In this document: positions 10,367 to 19,600 of the stretch, in pieces
Position numbering within the stretch: the stretch's first letter is position 1
Layout: each line of letters begins with the position of its first letter
Origin: Sphingomonadales bacterium
GTDB taxonomy: Bacteria > Pseudomonadota > Alphaproteobacteria > Sphingomonadales > Sphingomonadaceae
NCBI GenBank assembly: GCA_028871475.1
Contig: JAGWMZ010000002.1
Coordinates: 203,780 to 267,779, forward strand
DNA length: 64,000 nucleotides
Direction: 5' to 3'
Made by a program: the position numbers and the translations under genes
Notes under the pieces: generated by a model
The model's input: the letters and a program-made list of their open reading frames with translations, nothing else
Database searches by the model: none
Told to the model about the DNA's origin: nothing

Positions 10367-11638
10367 GTGGAGCAGGTCAAGCCGAAAGGGCGCATCCGCT
10401 GGATCGTCTGCGCATTGCTGTTTGCCGCGGTGGTGCTCAGCTACATCGACCGGCTGGTGCTGCCCACGCTCAAGCCCGCCCTGCAGGCCCGCTATGGCTG
10501 GAGCGAGACCGGCTATGCCAGCCTCGCCATCTGGTTTCAGGCGGGTTACGGCCTGGCCTATGTCATCTTCGGGCGGTTGATCGACCGCATCGGCGCGCGT
10601 ACCGGCTATGCGCTGGCGGTGGGGTTGTGGACACTGGGCCATATGCTCCACGCCTGCTTTACCAGCACCACGGGCATGCTCATCGCGCGCATCCCGCTGG
10701 CGATTGGTGAGGCGGGGACGTTCCCCGCCGCGCTCTCGGCCACCAATGAATGGTTCCCCCGGCGCGAGCGGGCGCTGGCCATCGGCATTTTCAATGCTGG
10801 CTCCAATGTCGGGGCCATCGTTACCCCGCTGCTGGTGCCGATCATCGCGGTGACGCTGGGTTGGCGCTGGGCCTTCATCCTCACCGGCCTGCTGACGGTG
10901 GTGTGGCTGGCGGCCTGGCTGCTGATCTATCGCCGCCCGCGCGACAAGGCGGGGCTGAGCGCTGAAGAACTGGCCTGGATCGAGGCCGACCCGGTCGAGC
11001 CGCAGCGCCCTGTGCCATTTCTGGCGCTGTTCCGCCATCGCCAGACCTGGGCCTATCTGATGGGCCGCTTCCTGATCGATCCCGTCTGGTGGACCTTCCT
11101 GTTCTGGCTGCCTGACTTCTTCAACCGGCAGTATCACGTCAAGATGCTCGATTTCGGGCCGCCGCTCATTGCCGTCTATCTGCTGGCCGATGTCGGCTCG
11201 GTGGGCGGGGGCTGGCTGTCCTCGCGGCTGATGGGGCGCGGCTGGTCGACCAACAGGGCACGCAAGGGAGCGATGGGTTTCTGCGCGCTCTTCGCGCTGC
11301 CCATCGCCTTTGCCGCCCATGCGCCCTCGATGTGGGCGGCGGTGGGGCTGATCGGCCTTGCCTGCGCCGCGCATCAGGGTTTTTCGGCCAATGTCTATGC
11401 ACTGCCCGGAGACCTGTTTCCGCGCTGGATGGCAGGCTCTGTCATCGGCATCGGCGGGCTTTCGGGCGCGCTGGGCGGCATGCTGATGGCCAAATATGCG
11501 GGCATCATCCTGCAAACCGTCGGCAGCTTTCAGCCGATCTTCGTCATTGCCTCCTGCGCCTATCTGGTGGCGCTTCTCGTCATTCACCTGATCGTCCCGC
11601 GTTACGGTCCGCTCACGCTTTCGGAAAACCCCGCATGA
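10367..11638 (+). CDS. MFS transporter, hexuronate (ExuT-like, ACS) family
   Basis: A 423-aa protein with about 12 membrane segments, of the anion:cation symporter group of the major facilitator superfamily. The start VVLSYIDRLVLPTLKP and the loop FGRLIDRIGARTG are typical of hexuronate and glucarate permeases. The start is a GTG at 10367, 6 nt behind the manD stop, and no strong Shine-Dalgarno is seen, so translational coupling is likely. Its 3' end overlaps uxaC by 4 nt (ATGA). The place between manD and uxaC suggests import of glucuronate or galacturonate across the inner membrane. The TBDR at 16690 is the probable outer-membrane partner. Confidence 0.88.
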   Translation: MEQVKPKGRIRWIVCALLFAAVVLSYIDRLVLPTLKPALQARYGWSETGYASLAIWFQAGYGLAYVIFGRLIDRIGARTGYALAVGLWTLGHMLHACFTSTTGMLIARIPLAIGEAGTFPAALSATNEWFPRRERALAIGIFNAGSNVGAIVTPLLVPIIAVTLGWRWAFILTGLLTVVWLAAWLLIYRRPRDKAGLSAEELAWIEADPVEPQRPVPFLALFRHRQTWAYLMGRFLIDPVWWTFLFWLPDFFNRQYHVKMLDFGPPLIAVYLLADVGSVGGGWLSSRLMGRGWSTNRARKGAMGFCALFALPIAFAAHAPSMWAAVGLIGLACAAHQGFSANVYALPGDLFPRWMAGSVIGIGGLSGALGGMLMAKYAGIILQTVGSFQPIFVIASCAYLVALLVIHLIVPRYGPLTLSENPA

Positions 11639-13047
11639 AGCCCCTTCATCTCCATCCCGACCGCCTGTTTCCGGCCGAGACGCGCACGCGCGACATCGCC
11701 CGCGCGCTTTACGCCACGGTGGCGGATCTGCCCATCATAAGCCCGCATGGCCACACCGACCCGCGCTGGTTTGCCTATGACGAGCCTTTCGCGAACCCGT
11801 CCGACCTGCTGATCGTGCCTGATCATTACGTGTTCCGGATGTTGATGAGCCAGGGCGTCAAGCTGGAGGAACTGGGCATTCCCACCGTGGACGGCAGCCC
11901 GACCGAAACCGACTCGCGCGCCATCTGGCGCCTCTTCGCCGCGAACTACCATCTCTTCGCCGGCACGCCTTCGCGCCAGTGGCTGGATTGGGTCTTTGCC
12001 GAGGTCTTCGCCATCGATGTGCGGCTGGAGAGTGCCAGTGCCGAGCTGTATTACGACACGATCGACGCCGCGCTGAAGACGCCCGAATTCCGCCCACGCG
12101 CCCTGTTCGAGCGGTTCAACATCGAGGCCATCGCCACCACCGAAGGGCCGCTCGACAGGCTGGAGCACCACAAGGCGATCCGCGAGAGCGGCTGGGGCGG
12201 CAAGGTCGTCACCGCCTATCGCCCCGATCCGGTGATGGACCCGGAGAGCGCCGGTTTCATCGAGAAGGTTAAGGCCTTCTGCGCCATGACGGGCGAGGAT
12301 GCGGGCAGCTTTGCCGGCTATCTGCGCGCGCATGAAAAGCGCCGCGCCGATTTTCGCGCGGCCGGCGCCACCAGCACCGACCACGGCCACCCCACCGCCT
12401 TCACCGTCCATTTGAGCGCGCCCGAGATCGAGGCGCTCTACGCCAGGGTTATGGCCGGGCCCGTTTCGGCACAGGATGCCGAGTTGTTCCGCGGGCATAT
12501 GCTGGTGGAAATGGCGCGCATGTCGATCGAGGATGGCATGGTGATGCAGCTTCACCCGGGCGTCTGGCGCAGCCACAATGATTCCGTTCTGGCTCGTTTC
12601 GGCCGCGACAAGGGTGGCGACATTCCCATGCCGGGTGAGTTCGTGCAGGCGCTCAAGCCCCTGCTCGACCTCTATGGCAATGATCCGCGCCTGACGCTCA
12701 TCCTCTTCACGCTGGATGAGGACGTCTACAGCCGCGAACTCGCCCCGCTGGCGGGGCACTATCCCGCGCTGAGGCTGGGCCCGCCATGGTGGTTCCATGA
12801 CAGCCCCGAGGGGATGCGCCGCTTCCGCGAACGCACGACGGAAACCGCCGGTTTCTACAACACCGTGGGCTTCAATGATGACACGCGCGCCTTCCTGTCG
12901 ATCCCGGCGCGCCATGACGTGGCCCGCCGCATGGATTGCGGCTGGCTGGCACAACTGGTTGTCGAACATCGGCTGGAACAGGATGAGGCCTTCGATCTGG
13001 CGCGCGCTCTCGCCTATGATCTGGCCAAGCAGGCCTACAAACTGTGA
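11635..13047 (+). CDS. uxaC: Glucuronate isomerase (uronate isomerase)
   Basis: A 470-aa enzyme of the amidohydrolase superfamily that isomerises D-glucuronate to D-fructuronate (and galacturonate to tagaturonate). Conserved landmarks are the N-terminal metal motif ISPHGHTDPRWF, the segment FRMLMSQGVKLEELGIP, IEDGMVMQLHPGVWRSHN in the barrel, and GPPWWFHDSPEGMRRFRE near the C-terminus. Its ATG overlaps the transporter stop (ATGA), and its own stop overlaps the next start (TGATG). The ORF track shows a longer frame, but the upstream part is a shadow of the transporter gene. Confidence 0.95.
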   Translation: MKPLHLHPDRLFPAETRTRDIARALYATVADLPIISPHGHTDPRWFAYDEPFANPSDLLIVPDHYVFRMLMSQGVKLEELGIPTVDGSPTETDSRAIWRLFAANYHLFAGTPSRQWLDWVFAEVFAIDVRLESASAELYYDTIDAALKTPEFRPRALFERFNIEAIATTEGPLDRLEHHKAIRESGWGGKVVTAYRPDPVMDPESAGFIEKVKAFCAMTGEDAGSFAGYLRAHEKRRADFRAAGATSTDHGHPTAFTVHLSAPEIEALYARVMAGPVSAQDAELFRGHMLVEMARMSIEDGMVMQLHPGVWRSHNDSVLARFGRDKGGDIPMPGEFVQALKPLLDLYGNDPRLTLILFTLDEDVYSRELAPLAGHYPALRLGPPWWFHDSPEGMRRFRERTTETAGFYNTVGFNDDTRAFLSIPARHDVARRMDCGWLAQLVVEHRLEQDEAFDLARALAYDLAKQAYKL

Positions 13048-14519
13048 TGCGCCTGAGCGAAGCGGAGCTGACGCAATTGCCGGGCGACGTCACCCGCCCG
13101 GGCTATGACCGCGCACAGGTGACGGTGGGCGTTGTCCATCTGGGCATTGGTGCGTTCCACCGCGCACATCAGGCGGCGATGTTCGATGATGTGCTGGCTG
13201 CGGGTGATCTGCGCTGGGGCATTGTGGCGGCATCGCTGCGCTCGCCCACGGTGCGTGAGCAGATGGCGCCGCAGGACGGGCTCTACACCATGCTGGTGCG
13301 CGATGGCGCGCAGCAGAGCGCGCGCATCATCGGTGCGGTGCAAAAGGTGCTGATCGCGCCCGAGACGACCGGTGAATTGCTGGCGGTGATGGCCTCGCCC
13401 GACACGCATATCGTCACGCTGACCATCACCGAGAAGGGCTACAAGCTCGATCCGGCGACCGGCGCGCTGATCGAGGGTGATCCGCAGCTGGCCGCTGACC
13501 TTGCCTCGCTGGACAAGCCGCAAACGGCGCTGGGCTATATCGTCAAGGCGCTGTCCATGCGCCGCGTGGCGGGGCTGGAGCCCTTTACCGCCATTTCCTG
13601 CGACAATCTGCCGCACAACGGCTCGCGGCTTTATGCCGGCGTGCTGGAACTGGCGACGCGGCATGACCCATCGCTGGCGGCGTGGATTGCGGCCAAGGGT
13701 GCTTTCCCCGAAACCATGGTGGACCGCATCGTGCCTGCCACCACGCCGCAGGACATTGCCGATCTGGCGCAGCGTCTTGGCGTGGAAGACCGCGCCATGG
13801 TCAAGACCGAGCCCTTCACGCAATGGGTGATCGAGGACCGTTTCTGCGGACCCCGGCCTGCCTTTGGCGCTGGCGTGCAACTGACCGGGGCTGTCGCCCC
13901 ATGGGAGGAGGCCAAGCTGCGCCTGCTCAATGGCGCCCATAGCGGGATCGCCTATCTGGGCGGTCTGGCGGGGCTGGCCCATGTGCATGAGGTGCTGGAA
14001 AAGGCCGAGGCGCGCGGTTTTGTCGAGCAATTATGGGATGAGGCGCAGGCAACGCTCTCGCCTCCGCCCGAGCTGGATATTGCCGCCTATCGCAAGGCGC
14101 TGATGGGTCGTTTCGACAATCCCGCCCTGATGCACCGCACGCATCAGATCGCCATGGACGGATCGCAGAAGCTGCCGCAGCGGCTGCTGGCGACCATCGC
14201 CGCACGCTTGCAGGCAGGGCAGGGGATCGCGGCGCTCTCGCTGGCTGTCGCGGGCTGGATCCGCTGGCAGGCCGGTGTCGATGATCTGGGGCAGGGCTTC
14301 ACCGTGGATGATCCGCTGGCAGGGGCAATCGGCGCGGCACTGGCCGATGCGCCCGATGCCGCCGCGCGGATCGAGGCCGTGCTGGGTATCGAGGCGGTGG
14401 TGCCCGCCGCGCTGCGAGGGGATGCGGTGCTGCGCAAGGCGCTGACCCATTGGCTGACCGTTCTGGAAACGAAGGGCGCACTGGCCGCGCTGGCCCTTTG
14501 CAAGGATGTTGCATGGTGA
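13047..14519 (+). CDS. uxuB: Fructuronate reductase (mannitol dehydrogenase family)
   Basis: A 490-aa NAD-dependent long-chain polyol dehydrogenase that reduces D-fructuronate to D-mannonate. It shows the family N-terminus VVHLGIGAFHRAHQA, the catalytic-lysine segment TLTITEKGYKLD, ISCDNLPHNG, and the C-terminal helical domain containing RLLNGAHSGIAYLG. Position between uxaC and the return of product to ManD makes the fructuronate role far more likely than mannitol or tagaturonate. ATG 13047 overlaps the uxaC stop by one base. A GTG three bases upstream would also be possible. Its last bases overlap the following GH35 start by 7 nt. Confidence 0.92.
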   Translation: MRLSEAELTQLPGDVTRPGYDRAQVTVGVVHLGIGAFHRAHQAAMFDDVLAAGDLRWGIVAASLRSPTVREQMAPQDGLYTMLVRDGAQQSARIIGAVQKVLIAPETTGELLAVMASPDTHIVTLTITEKGYKLDPATGALIEGDPQLAADLASLDKPQTALGYIVKALSMRRVAGLEPFTAISCDNLPHNGSRLYAGVLELATRHDPSLAAWIAAKGAFPETMVDRIVPATTPQDIADLAQRLGVEDRAMVKTEPFTQWVIEDRFCGPRPAFGAGVQLTGAVAPWEEAKLRLLNGAHSGIAYLGGLAGLAHVHEVLEKAEARGFVEQLWDEAQATLSPPPELDIAAYRKALMGRFDNPALMHRTHQIAMDGSQKLPQRLLATIAARLQAGQGIAALSLAVAGWIRWQAGVDDLGQGFTVDDPLAGAIGAALADAPDAAARIEAVLGIEAVVPAALRGDAVLRKALTHWLTVLETKGALAALALCKDVAW

Positions 14520-16159
14520 AGACGCTGCTGTCGCTTGCCGGCCTGTCCCTCTCCGCCCTGCTGCTGGCGGCCACACCGGCACTGGCCGATGCGCCCAGGC
14601 TGGTGCGCCACGGCACGGCTACGCAGCTTGAGGTGCAGGGCAAGCCCATGCTGCTGCTGGCGGGCGAACTGGGCAACAGCAGCGCCTCCAGCGAGGCCTA
14701 TATGGCGCCGCATTGGAAGCGCCTGCGCGACATGCATCTCAACACGGTGCTGGCCCCGGTCTCGTGGGAACTGATCGAGCCGAAGGAGGGCCAGTATGAC
14801 TGGTCCTCGGTCGATATGCTGATCCAAAAGGCGCGGGCCAACAATCTCAATCTGGTCTTCCTGTGGTTCGGCGCGTGGAAGAACTCGATGTCGACCTATG
14901 TGCCGGGCTGGGTGAAGCGGGATGAGGCGCGTTTCCCGCGCGCGCAATTGCCCAATGGGCAGGGGGTGGAGATCCTCTCGCCACTGGCTCCTGCCACGCT
15001 GGCGGCGGACGAAAAGGTGTTTGCCGCCCTGCTCGCCCATATCAAGGCGGTGGATGACAAGCAGAACACCGTGCTGATGGTGCAGGTGGAAAACGAGATC
15101 GGCATGCTGCCGGTGGCGCGCGACTACAGCCCGGCGGCCAACAAGGCCTATGCCGGGCCGGTGCCGCAGGAACTGATGGCGCGGCTGACCCAGCATCACG
15201 ACACGCTGGTGCCCGGCCTGCGCCGTCTGTGGGAAGAGCATGGCGCCAAGACCAGCGGCACCTGGGCCGAGGTCTTCGGCCCAGGCAGCGCCGGCGAGGA
15301 AGTGTTCACCGCCTGGAGTTATGCCCGTTTCGTCGACGGGCTGACCCGCGCGGGCAAGGCGGCCTACGATCTGCCGATGTATGTGAATGTGGCGCTCAAC
15401 CGCCCCGGCCGCGCGCCGGGCGAATATCCCAGCGGCGGGCCCTTGCCGCATCTGATCGACGTTTGGAAAGCCGGGGCGCCGAGCCTCGATTTCCTGTCGC
15501 CCGACATCTATTTTCCCAATTTCGTCGACATCGTGAACATCTACAAGCGGCCCGACAATCCGCTGTTCATTCCCGAGGCGAACAATGCCGACCATCCGCA
15601 GGTGCCCGGCAATGCCTTTTACGCCATCGGCAAGCTGGATGCGATCGGCTTTGGCCCCTTCTCGATCGAATCGATTGACGAAAAGCCGGGGGCCTTCGCC
15701 AGGGCCTATGACGTGCTCGAACAGATCACGCCGCAGATTCTGGCCGCGCAGGGAACCGGGCGCATGTCGGCCTTCCGCCCGCGCTCGCTCTATGACGGCA
15801 CGCTGATCTATGAGCCGGTGACCGAGCGGATCGGCAATTATCTCTTCACGGTAAGCTTTGCCGATATCATGAAGCCGCAGGCGAATGCCGCGACCGGCAA
15901 TGCCGGGGCGATCATCATCCAGACTGGCGCCGATGATTATCTGATTGCCGGTCAGGGTGTTACCGTCACCTTCAAGCCGGTTGGACCCGGGCCGGAGCAG
16001 GCAGGGATCGGTAGCGATTGGGAAGGGCGCTTTGACGCTTCGGGCCGGTGGATCGCCGGTCGGCTGCTCAATGGCGACCAGACTCACCAGGGGCGGCATG
16101 TACGGCTTGAGCCGGGCGAGTTCCAGATTCAGCGCGTCAATTTGTACCGCTACCAATAG
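14513..16159 (+). CDS. GH35-type beta-galactosidase with DUF5597 C-terminal domain
   Basis: A 548-aa exported protein with a signal peptide (LAGLSLSALLLAATPALA). The TIM-barrel part resembles GH35/GH42 enzymes: MLLLAGELGNSSASS, then APVSWELIEPKEGQYDW. The acid/base Glu is in VQVENEIGM and the probable nucleophile Glu in PLFIPEANN. The C-terminal beta domain has the DUF5597 pattern seen in Cellvibrio Bgl35A, a beta-galactosidase of xyloglucan utilisation. ATG 14513 (MVKTLL) lies inside the end of uxuB, so the gene is coupled to the operon. In this context it probably trims galactose from hemicellulose side chains in the periplasm. Confidence 0.88.
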   Translation: MVKTLLSLAGLSLSALLLAATPALADAPRLVRHGTATQLEVQGKPMLLLAGELGNSSASSEAYMAPHWKRLRDMHLNTVLAPVSWELIEPKEGQYDWSSVDMLIQKARANNLNLVFLWFGAWKNSMSTYVPGWVKRDEARFPRAQLPNGQGVEILSPLAPATLAADEKVFAALLAHIKAVDDKQNTVLMVQVENEIGMLPVARDYSPAANKAYAGPVPQELMARLTQHHDTLVPGLRRLWEEHGAKTSGTWAEVFGPGSAGEEVFTAWSYARFVDGLTRAGKAAYDLPMYVNVALNRPGRAPGEYPSGGPLPHLIDVWKAGAPSLDFLSPDIYFPNFVDIVNIYKRPDNPLFIPEANNADHPQVPGNAFYAIGKLDAIGFGPFSIESIDEKPGAFARAYDVLEQITPQILAAQGTGRMSAFRPRSLYDGTLIYEPVTERIGNYLFTVSFADIMKPQANAATGNAGAIIIQTGADDYLIAGQGVTVTFKPVGPGPEQAGIGSDWEGRFDASGRWIAGRLLNGDQTHQGRHVRLEPGEFQIQRVNLYRYQ

Positions 16160-16173
16160 ATACAAATCTGTGG

Positions 16174-16201
16174 TTGACAGGGGCTTATGGGAGATTATTG
16201 A
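16174..16201 (+). promoter_or_regulatory. Probable sigma70-type promoter
   Basis: TTGACA at 16174-16179 is followed after 16 nt by TATTGA at 16196-16201. The operator at 16209 would then sit on the transcription start, the classic place for repression. Transcription from here gives a leader of nearly 490 nt before the TBDR. Confidence 0.5.
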
Positions 16202-16208
16202 TCGCTTC

Positions 16209-16222
16209 TGATAGCGCTATCA
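16209..16222. promoter_or_regulatory. LacI-type operator, perfect palindrome
   Basis: TGATAGCGCTATCA is a perfect 14-nt palindrome and matches all fixed positions of TGNTANCGNTANCA, the best copy in the window. It lies just downstream of the TTGACA/TATTGA promoter. Confidence 0.7.
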
Positions 16223-16350
16223 AAACGATGTGAAACAACATCAACGGTGGCGTGACAGAGAGGATTGCGTCGATGAAGGTCAGCACAGACATGTCTGTTC
16301 GATCCCCATCGCGGAGCCTCTGCTCCTGCGTGGTGGGATCTGCCGCGCGC

Positions 16351-16452
16351 ATGGGCCGAGCCTGGTTCGTCCGGGCTCCTCAATGCGCCGTTGCTTTTGC
16401 CATGCTGGAAAATGACTGCAGTATAAGTGACGTAGGTATAGCTGCCTGGTCA
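16351..16452 (+). pseudogene. Possible relic of an AraC-type helix-turn-helix domain
   Basis: The end of this frame, AMLENDCSISDVGIAA, resembles the first DNA-binding helix-turn-helix of AraC/XylS regulators (pattern LLxxxxLSIxDVAxxxGFSSQSHF). The match breaks off where GFSSQSHF should follow, and a stop comes two residues later. The preceding residues (WFVRAPQCAVA) could be the worn linker helix. No effector domain or second helix-turn-helix remains. An ATG at 16273 with AGAGAGG upstream could still translate a 60-aa product, so a live small ORF is not excluded. Confidence 0.3.
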
Positions 16453-16613
16453 TGAGGGTGGCAGCGATGTCCTCAAGCGTGGCTTATGCGACATAGGGCG
16501 GCGTGGTGCCGTCAAGTGGGATGCCGGGCCGGCGCGCAAGGGCCTGCGTGGTTGGTGAATGTCGGCAAGGCTGGTGGTCTTGGGCCGTAGGAACGTGTTT
16601 TTTTAACCAAAAA

Positions 16614-16627
16614 TGATAGCGCTAACG
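16614..16627. promoter_or_regulatory. Probable LacI-type operator upstream of the TBDR
   Basis: TGATAGCGCTAACG matches 9 of 10 fixed positions of TGNTANCGNTANCA. It lies 63 nt before the TBDR start and 405 nt from the operator at 16209. Confidence 0.55.
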
Positions 16628-16689
16628 TCAAAAATGGCCTGCCTCGATGCGAAGGCGCTGTCAGGCATGTTTGGGAATAGGGTGTGCAC

Positions 16690-19600
16690 ATGAATTACCG
16701 CAAGATGACCGTGATGATGGGGCTGGCTACGGGCGTTTCCAGCTTCGGATTGCTCGCTACGCCGGCCATGGCGCAACAGGCGCCCGCAACTGCAACCGCA
16801 CCGGCCGCGCCTGCCGCTTCGGACCAGGCGCAGGCCAGTGAAATCGTTGTGACCGGCTATCGCGCCAGCCTGCAGCGCTCGGCAGAGATCAAGAAGAACA
16901 ACGTCGGCCTGACCGAAACCATTCTGGCCGAAGACATCGGCAAGTTCCCCGATTCGAACATCGCTGAATCGCTGAACCGCGTGCCGGGCGTGACCATCAC
17001 CCGCGACAACGACGGCGAAGGCGTCAACGCGGCCATTCGCGGTCTGGGTTCGGCCTTCACGCAGGTCACGCTCAATGGTGCGGCGATCATGGTCGGTTCG
17101 ACCGGCACCGCCGATGGTTCGGGCACCGGTCGTCAGGTCGACCTCAACTATTTCCCCACCGAACTCTTCACCTCGATCACCGTCGAGAAGAGCTCGCGCG
17201 CCGACATCCTCGAAGGCGGTGCCGCCGGGTCGATCGACCTGCGCACGGCCCATCCCTTCGACCGCCCCGGCACGCATTACTCACTGTCGATGGACGGCAT
17301 CTACAACACCAACGCTGGCAAGCCCGGTTACAAGGGCGCCGCCGTTTTCAGCACCACCAAGGGTGAATTCGGCGTCCTCGTCGGCGTGTCGGGCATCAGC
17401 AACCAGGTCAATTCCGACGGTTTTGAATCGATTGGCTGGACCGAGCCCAACCTTTCCGCCGCGCAGAACACCACCTCGTCGCGCAACAACATCAACGGCA
17501 CCGGCAGCAACGGCAGCACCTGGTCCATCCCCGGCACGGTTCCGGCGGGCGCAGGCAATGGTCTGACCACGGGCAGCACGCTGAACCAGGCGGCCTTGCT
17601 GGCGCTCAACCCGGGCCTGTCGATCACGCAGCTGAACCAGGCGCTGATCCCACGCCTTGGCCGCGTGTTCAACGAATACGGTTCGCGCAAGCGCATCACC
17701 GGCGTCGTCTCGCTGGAATACAAGGGTGATGACAACGGTCTGCACCTCTATCTGGACAGCATGCTGACCAAGGCGCGCAACCAGGAACAGCGCATTGACA
17801 TGGACTGGATCGTCCGTAACGGCAGCGCCATTCCCATCGGTCTGCAGGTTGACCCCAATGGCGTTGTAACCTCGGGCACCTTCGCCAATGCGCAGTCGTT
17901 CCTGGAATATCGTCCCTATGACGAAAAGCTGACCTATTACGGCTTCAACCCGGGCGGCGAATATCAGGCCACCGACCACCTGAAGCTGGAGTTGAAGGCC
18001 GACCTGACGCACAGCAGCTTCTATCGCCAGTCGCCTTCGGTGCTGGTGGCAACGGCGCTGGGCAGTGGCGATACCGTCAACTATACCAACAACAATGGCA
18101 ACATCGGCATTGCCTCGAGCACGGATCTCGACAATCCGGCCAACTTCTTCTGGAACAGCCAGTCGCGCGTCAACATTCAGGACGAACGCCGCCAGACCAC
18201 CACGAAGGGCATCCGCGGCAGCATCAAGTGGGATCACGACGATCTGGTGCTGCGCGTGGGCGCTGCCTATGACAACAACTACCGCAACATCGTTGCCTAC
18301 GACAACAGCGCGCTGTGGCAGAACGCAGTGTGCGGCAACAACCCCAATGTTGCCCTGCTGGCGCCCAACACGTCGCCGGCCTGCAACGGGGCGAATGCGC
18401 CTGGCTCGGCGGCTGCCAACTATCCGGGTTACGGCACGGGTTACACCGCCGGCGCCACCACGCCGATCGCCTATCAGGGTTCGCTGATCCCGCAGTCGGC
18501 TCTGGCCAGCTATCTGATCCCGGGTCCCAAGGGCTTTGTCACGGTCAACTGGCCGGCCTTTGCCGCGGCGTCGAACTACAACCAGTTCAACAACTCGGCT
18601 CCCTTCTCGACCTCGTCGAACACGGGCGCCAACTCGGGTCAGTTCCAGGAAAAGAACTTCGGCGCCTATGTCGAAGCTGACGACAAGTTCGAGTTCGGCG
18701 ACAACACGCTGCGCCTCAACGGTGGTGTGCGCTTCATCCACACCAACCAGCGCATCGGCGGTTATGTGGCCAATGGCACCGTCGCCCAGCAGAACGCGAA
18801 CCTGCAGAACGGTGGCTATTATCCCACCGTTGGTTTTGCGGCCTATAATTTCATCAACACCTACAATTCCTACAGCTATGCCCTGCCGGCCTTCACGGCG
18901 GATCTGAACGTGGGCCGCCATGCGGTGTTCCGTGCCAGCTGGTCGAAGACGCTGACCCGTCCCGATCCCAATGCCATGCTGCCGGGCGTCAACTTCTCCG
19001 ATCCGTCGGCCTATCAGGTCACGCTGGGCAACCCCGCCCTGGCGCCTTACCTGTCGAAGAACCTCGACCTTGGCTTTGAATATTACACGGGCAAGGAAGG
19101 CTACATCGCCATTGCGGCCTATCGCAAGTCGATCACCGGTTTCACCCAGTCGCAGAACATCAGCGGCACCTTCGGCCAGCTGGCGCAGTACGGTATCAAC
19201 ATCAACACCGTGACCCAGCAGCAGGCCCTTGTGATCAACTCGCAGGGCGGCAACAACTCGCCGATCTCGATCAGCGAGCAGGTCAATGCCGGCAATCTGG
19301 TGATCAATGGCGGCGAATTCACGATCGTTCAGCCGCTCGACTTCCTGCTTGCCTCGCATGGCATCAAGGGTCTGGGCGTGATCGCGAACCTGACGGTGAT
19401 CGACCAGTCGAGCCAGAGCGGCGTTTATGCCACCGGCGTGCCCCACACCAGCTACAATCTGACGCTGTATTACGATCACAAGGGCGTTTCGGCCCGCGTG
19501 CTCTACAACTACACGGGTGGTTCGCTGGCGGCGCAGGGCCCGCAGAACGGTCTGAACGGTTTTGGCATCTACAGCGATCCGCACAAGGAACTGGACTTTT

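Larger units (their letters stand above)
16160..16689. other. 530-nt regulatory gap upstream of the large TBDR
   Basis: No intact gene is supported. The gap holds a sigma70-like promoter (16174-16201), a perfect LacI-type operator directly after it (16209), a short reading frame that looks like a relic of an AraC-type DNA-binding domain (16351-16452), and a second near-perfect operator (16614) 63 nt before the TBDR start. Confidence 0.6.

Noticed and set aside
9116-11587. 823-codon minus-strand ORF opposite manD and the MFS gene
   Set aside because: Low-complexity His/Gln/Arg composition, spans two genuine genes, no start signals.
13044-13046. GTG as start of uxuB
   Set aside because: The ATG three bases later, in a TGATG overlap with the uxaC stop, is the more usual arrangement.
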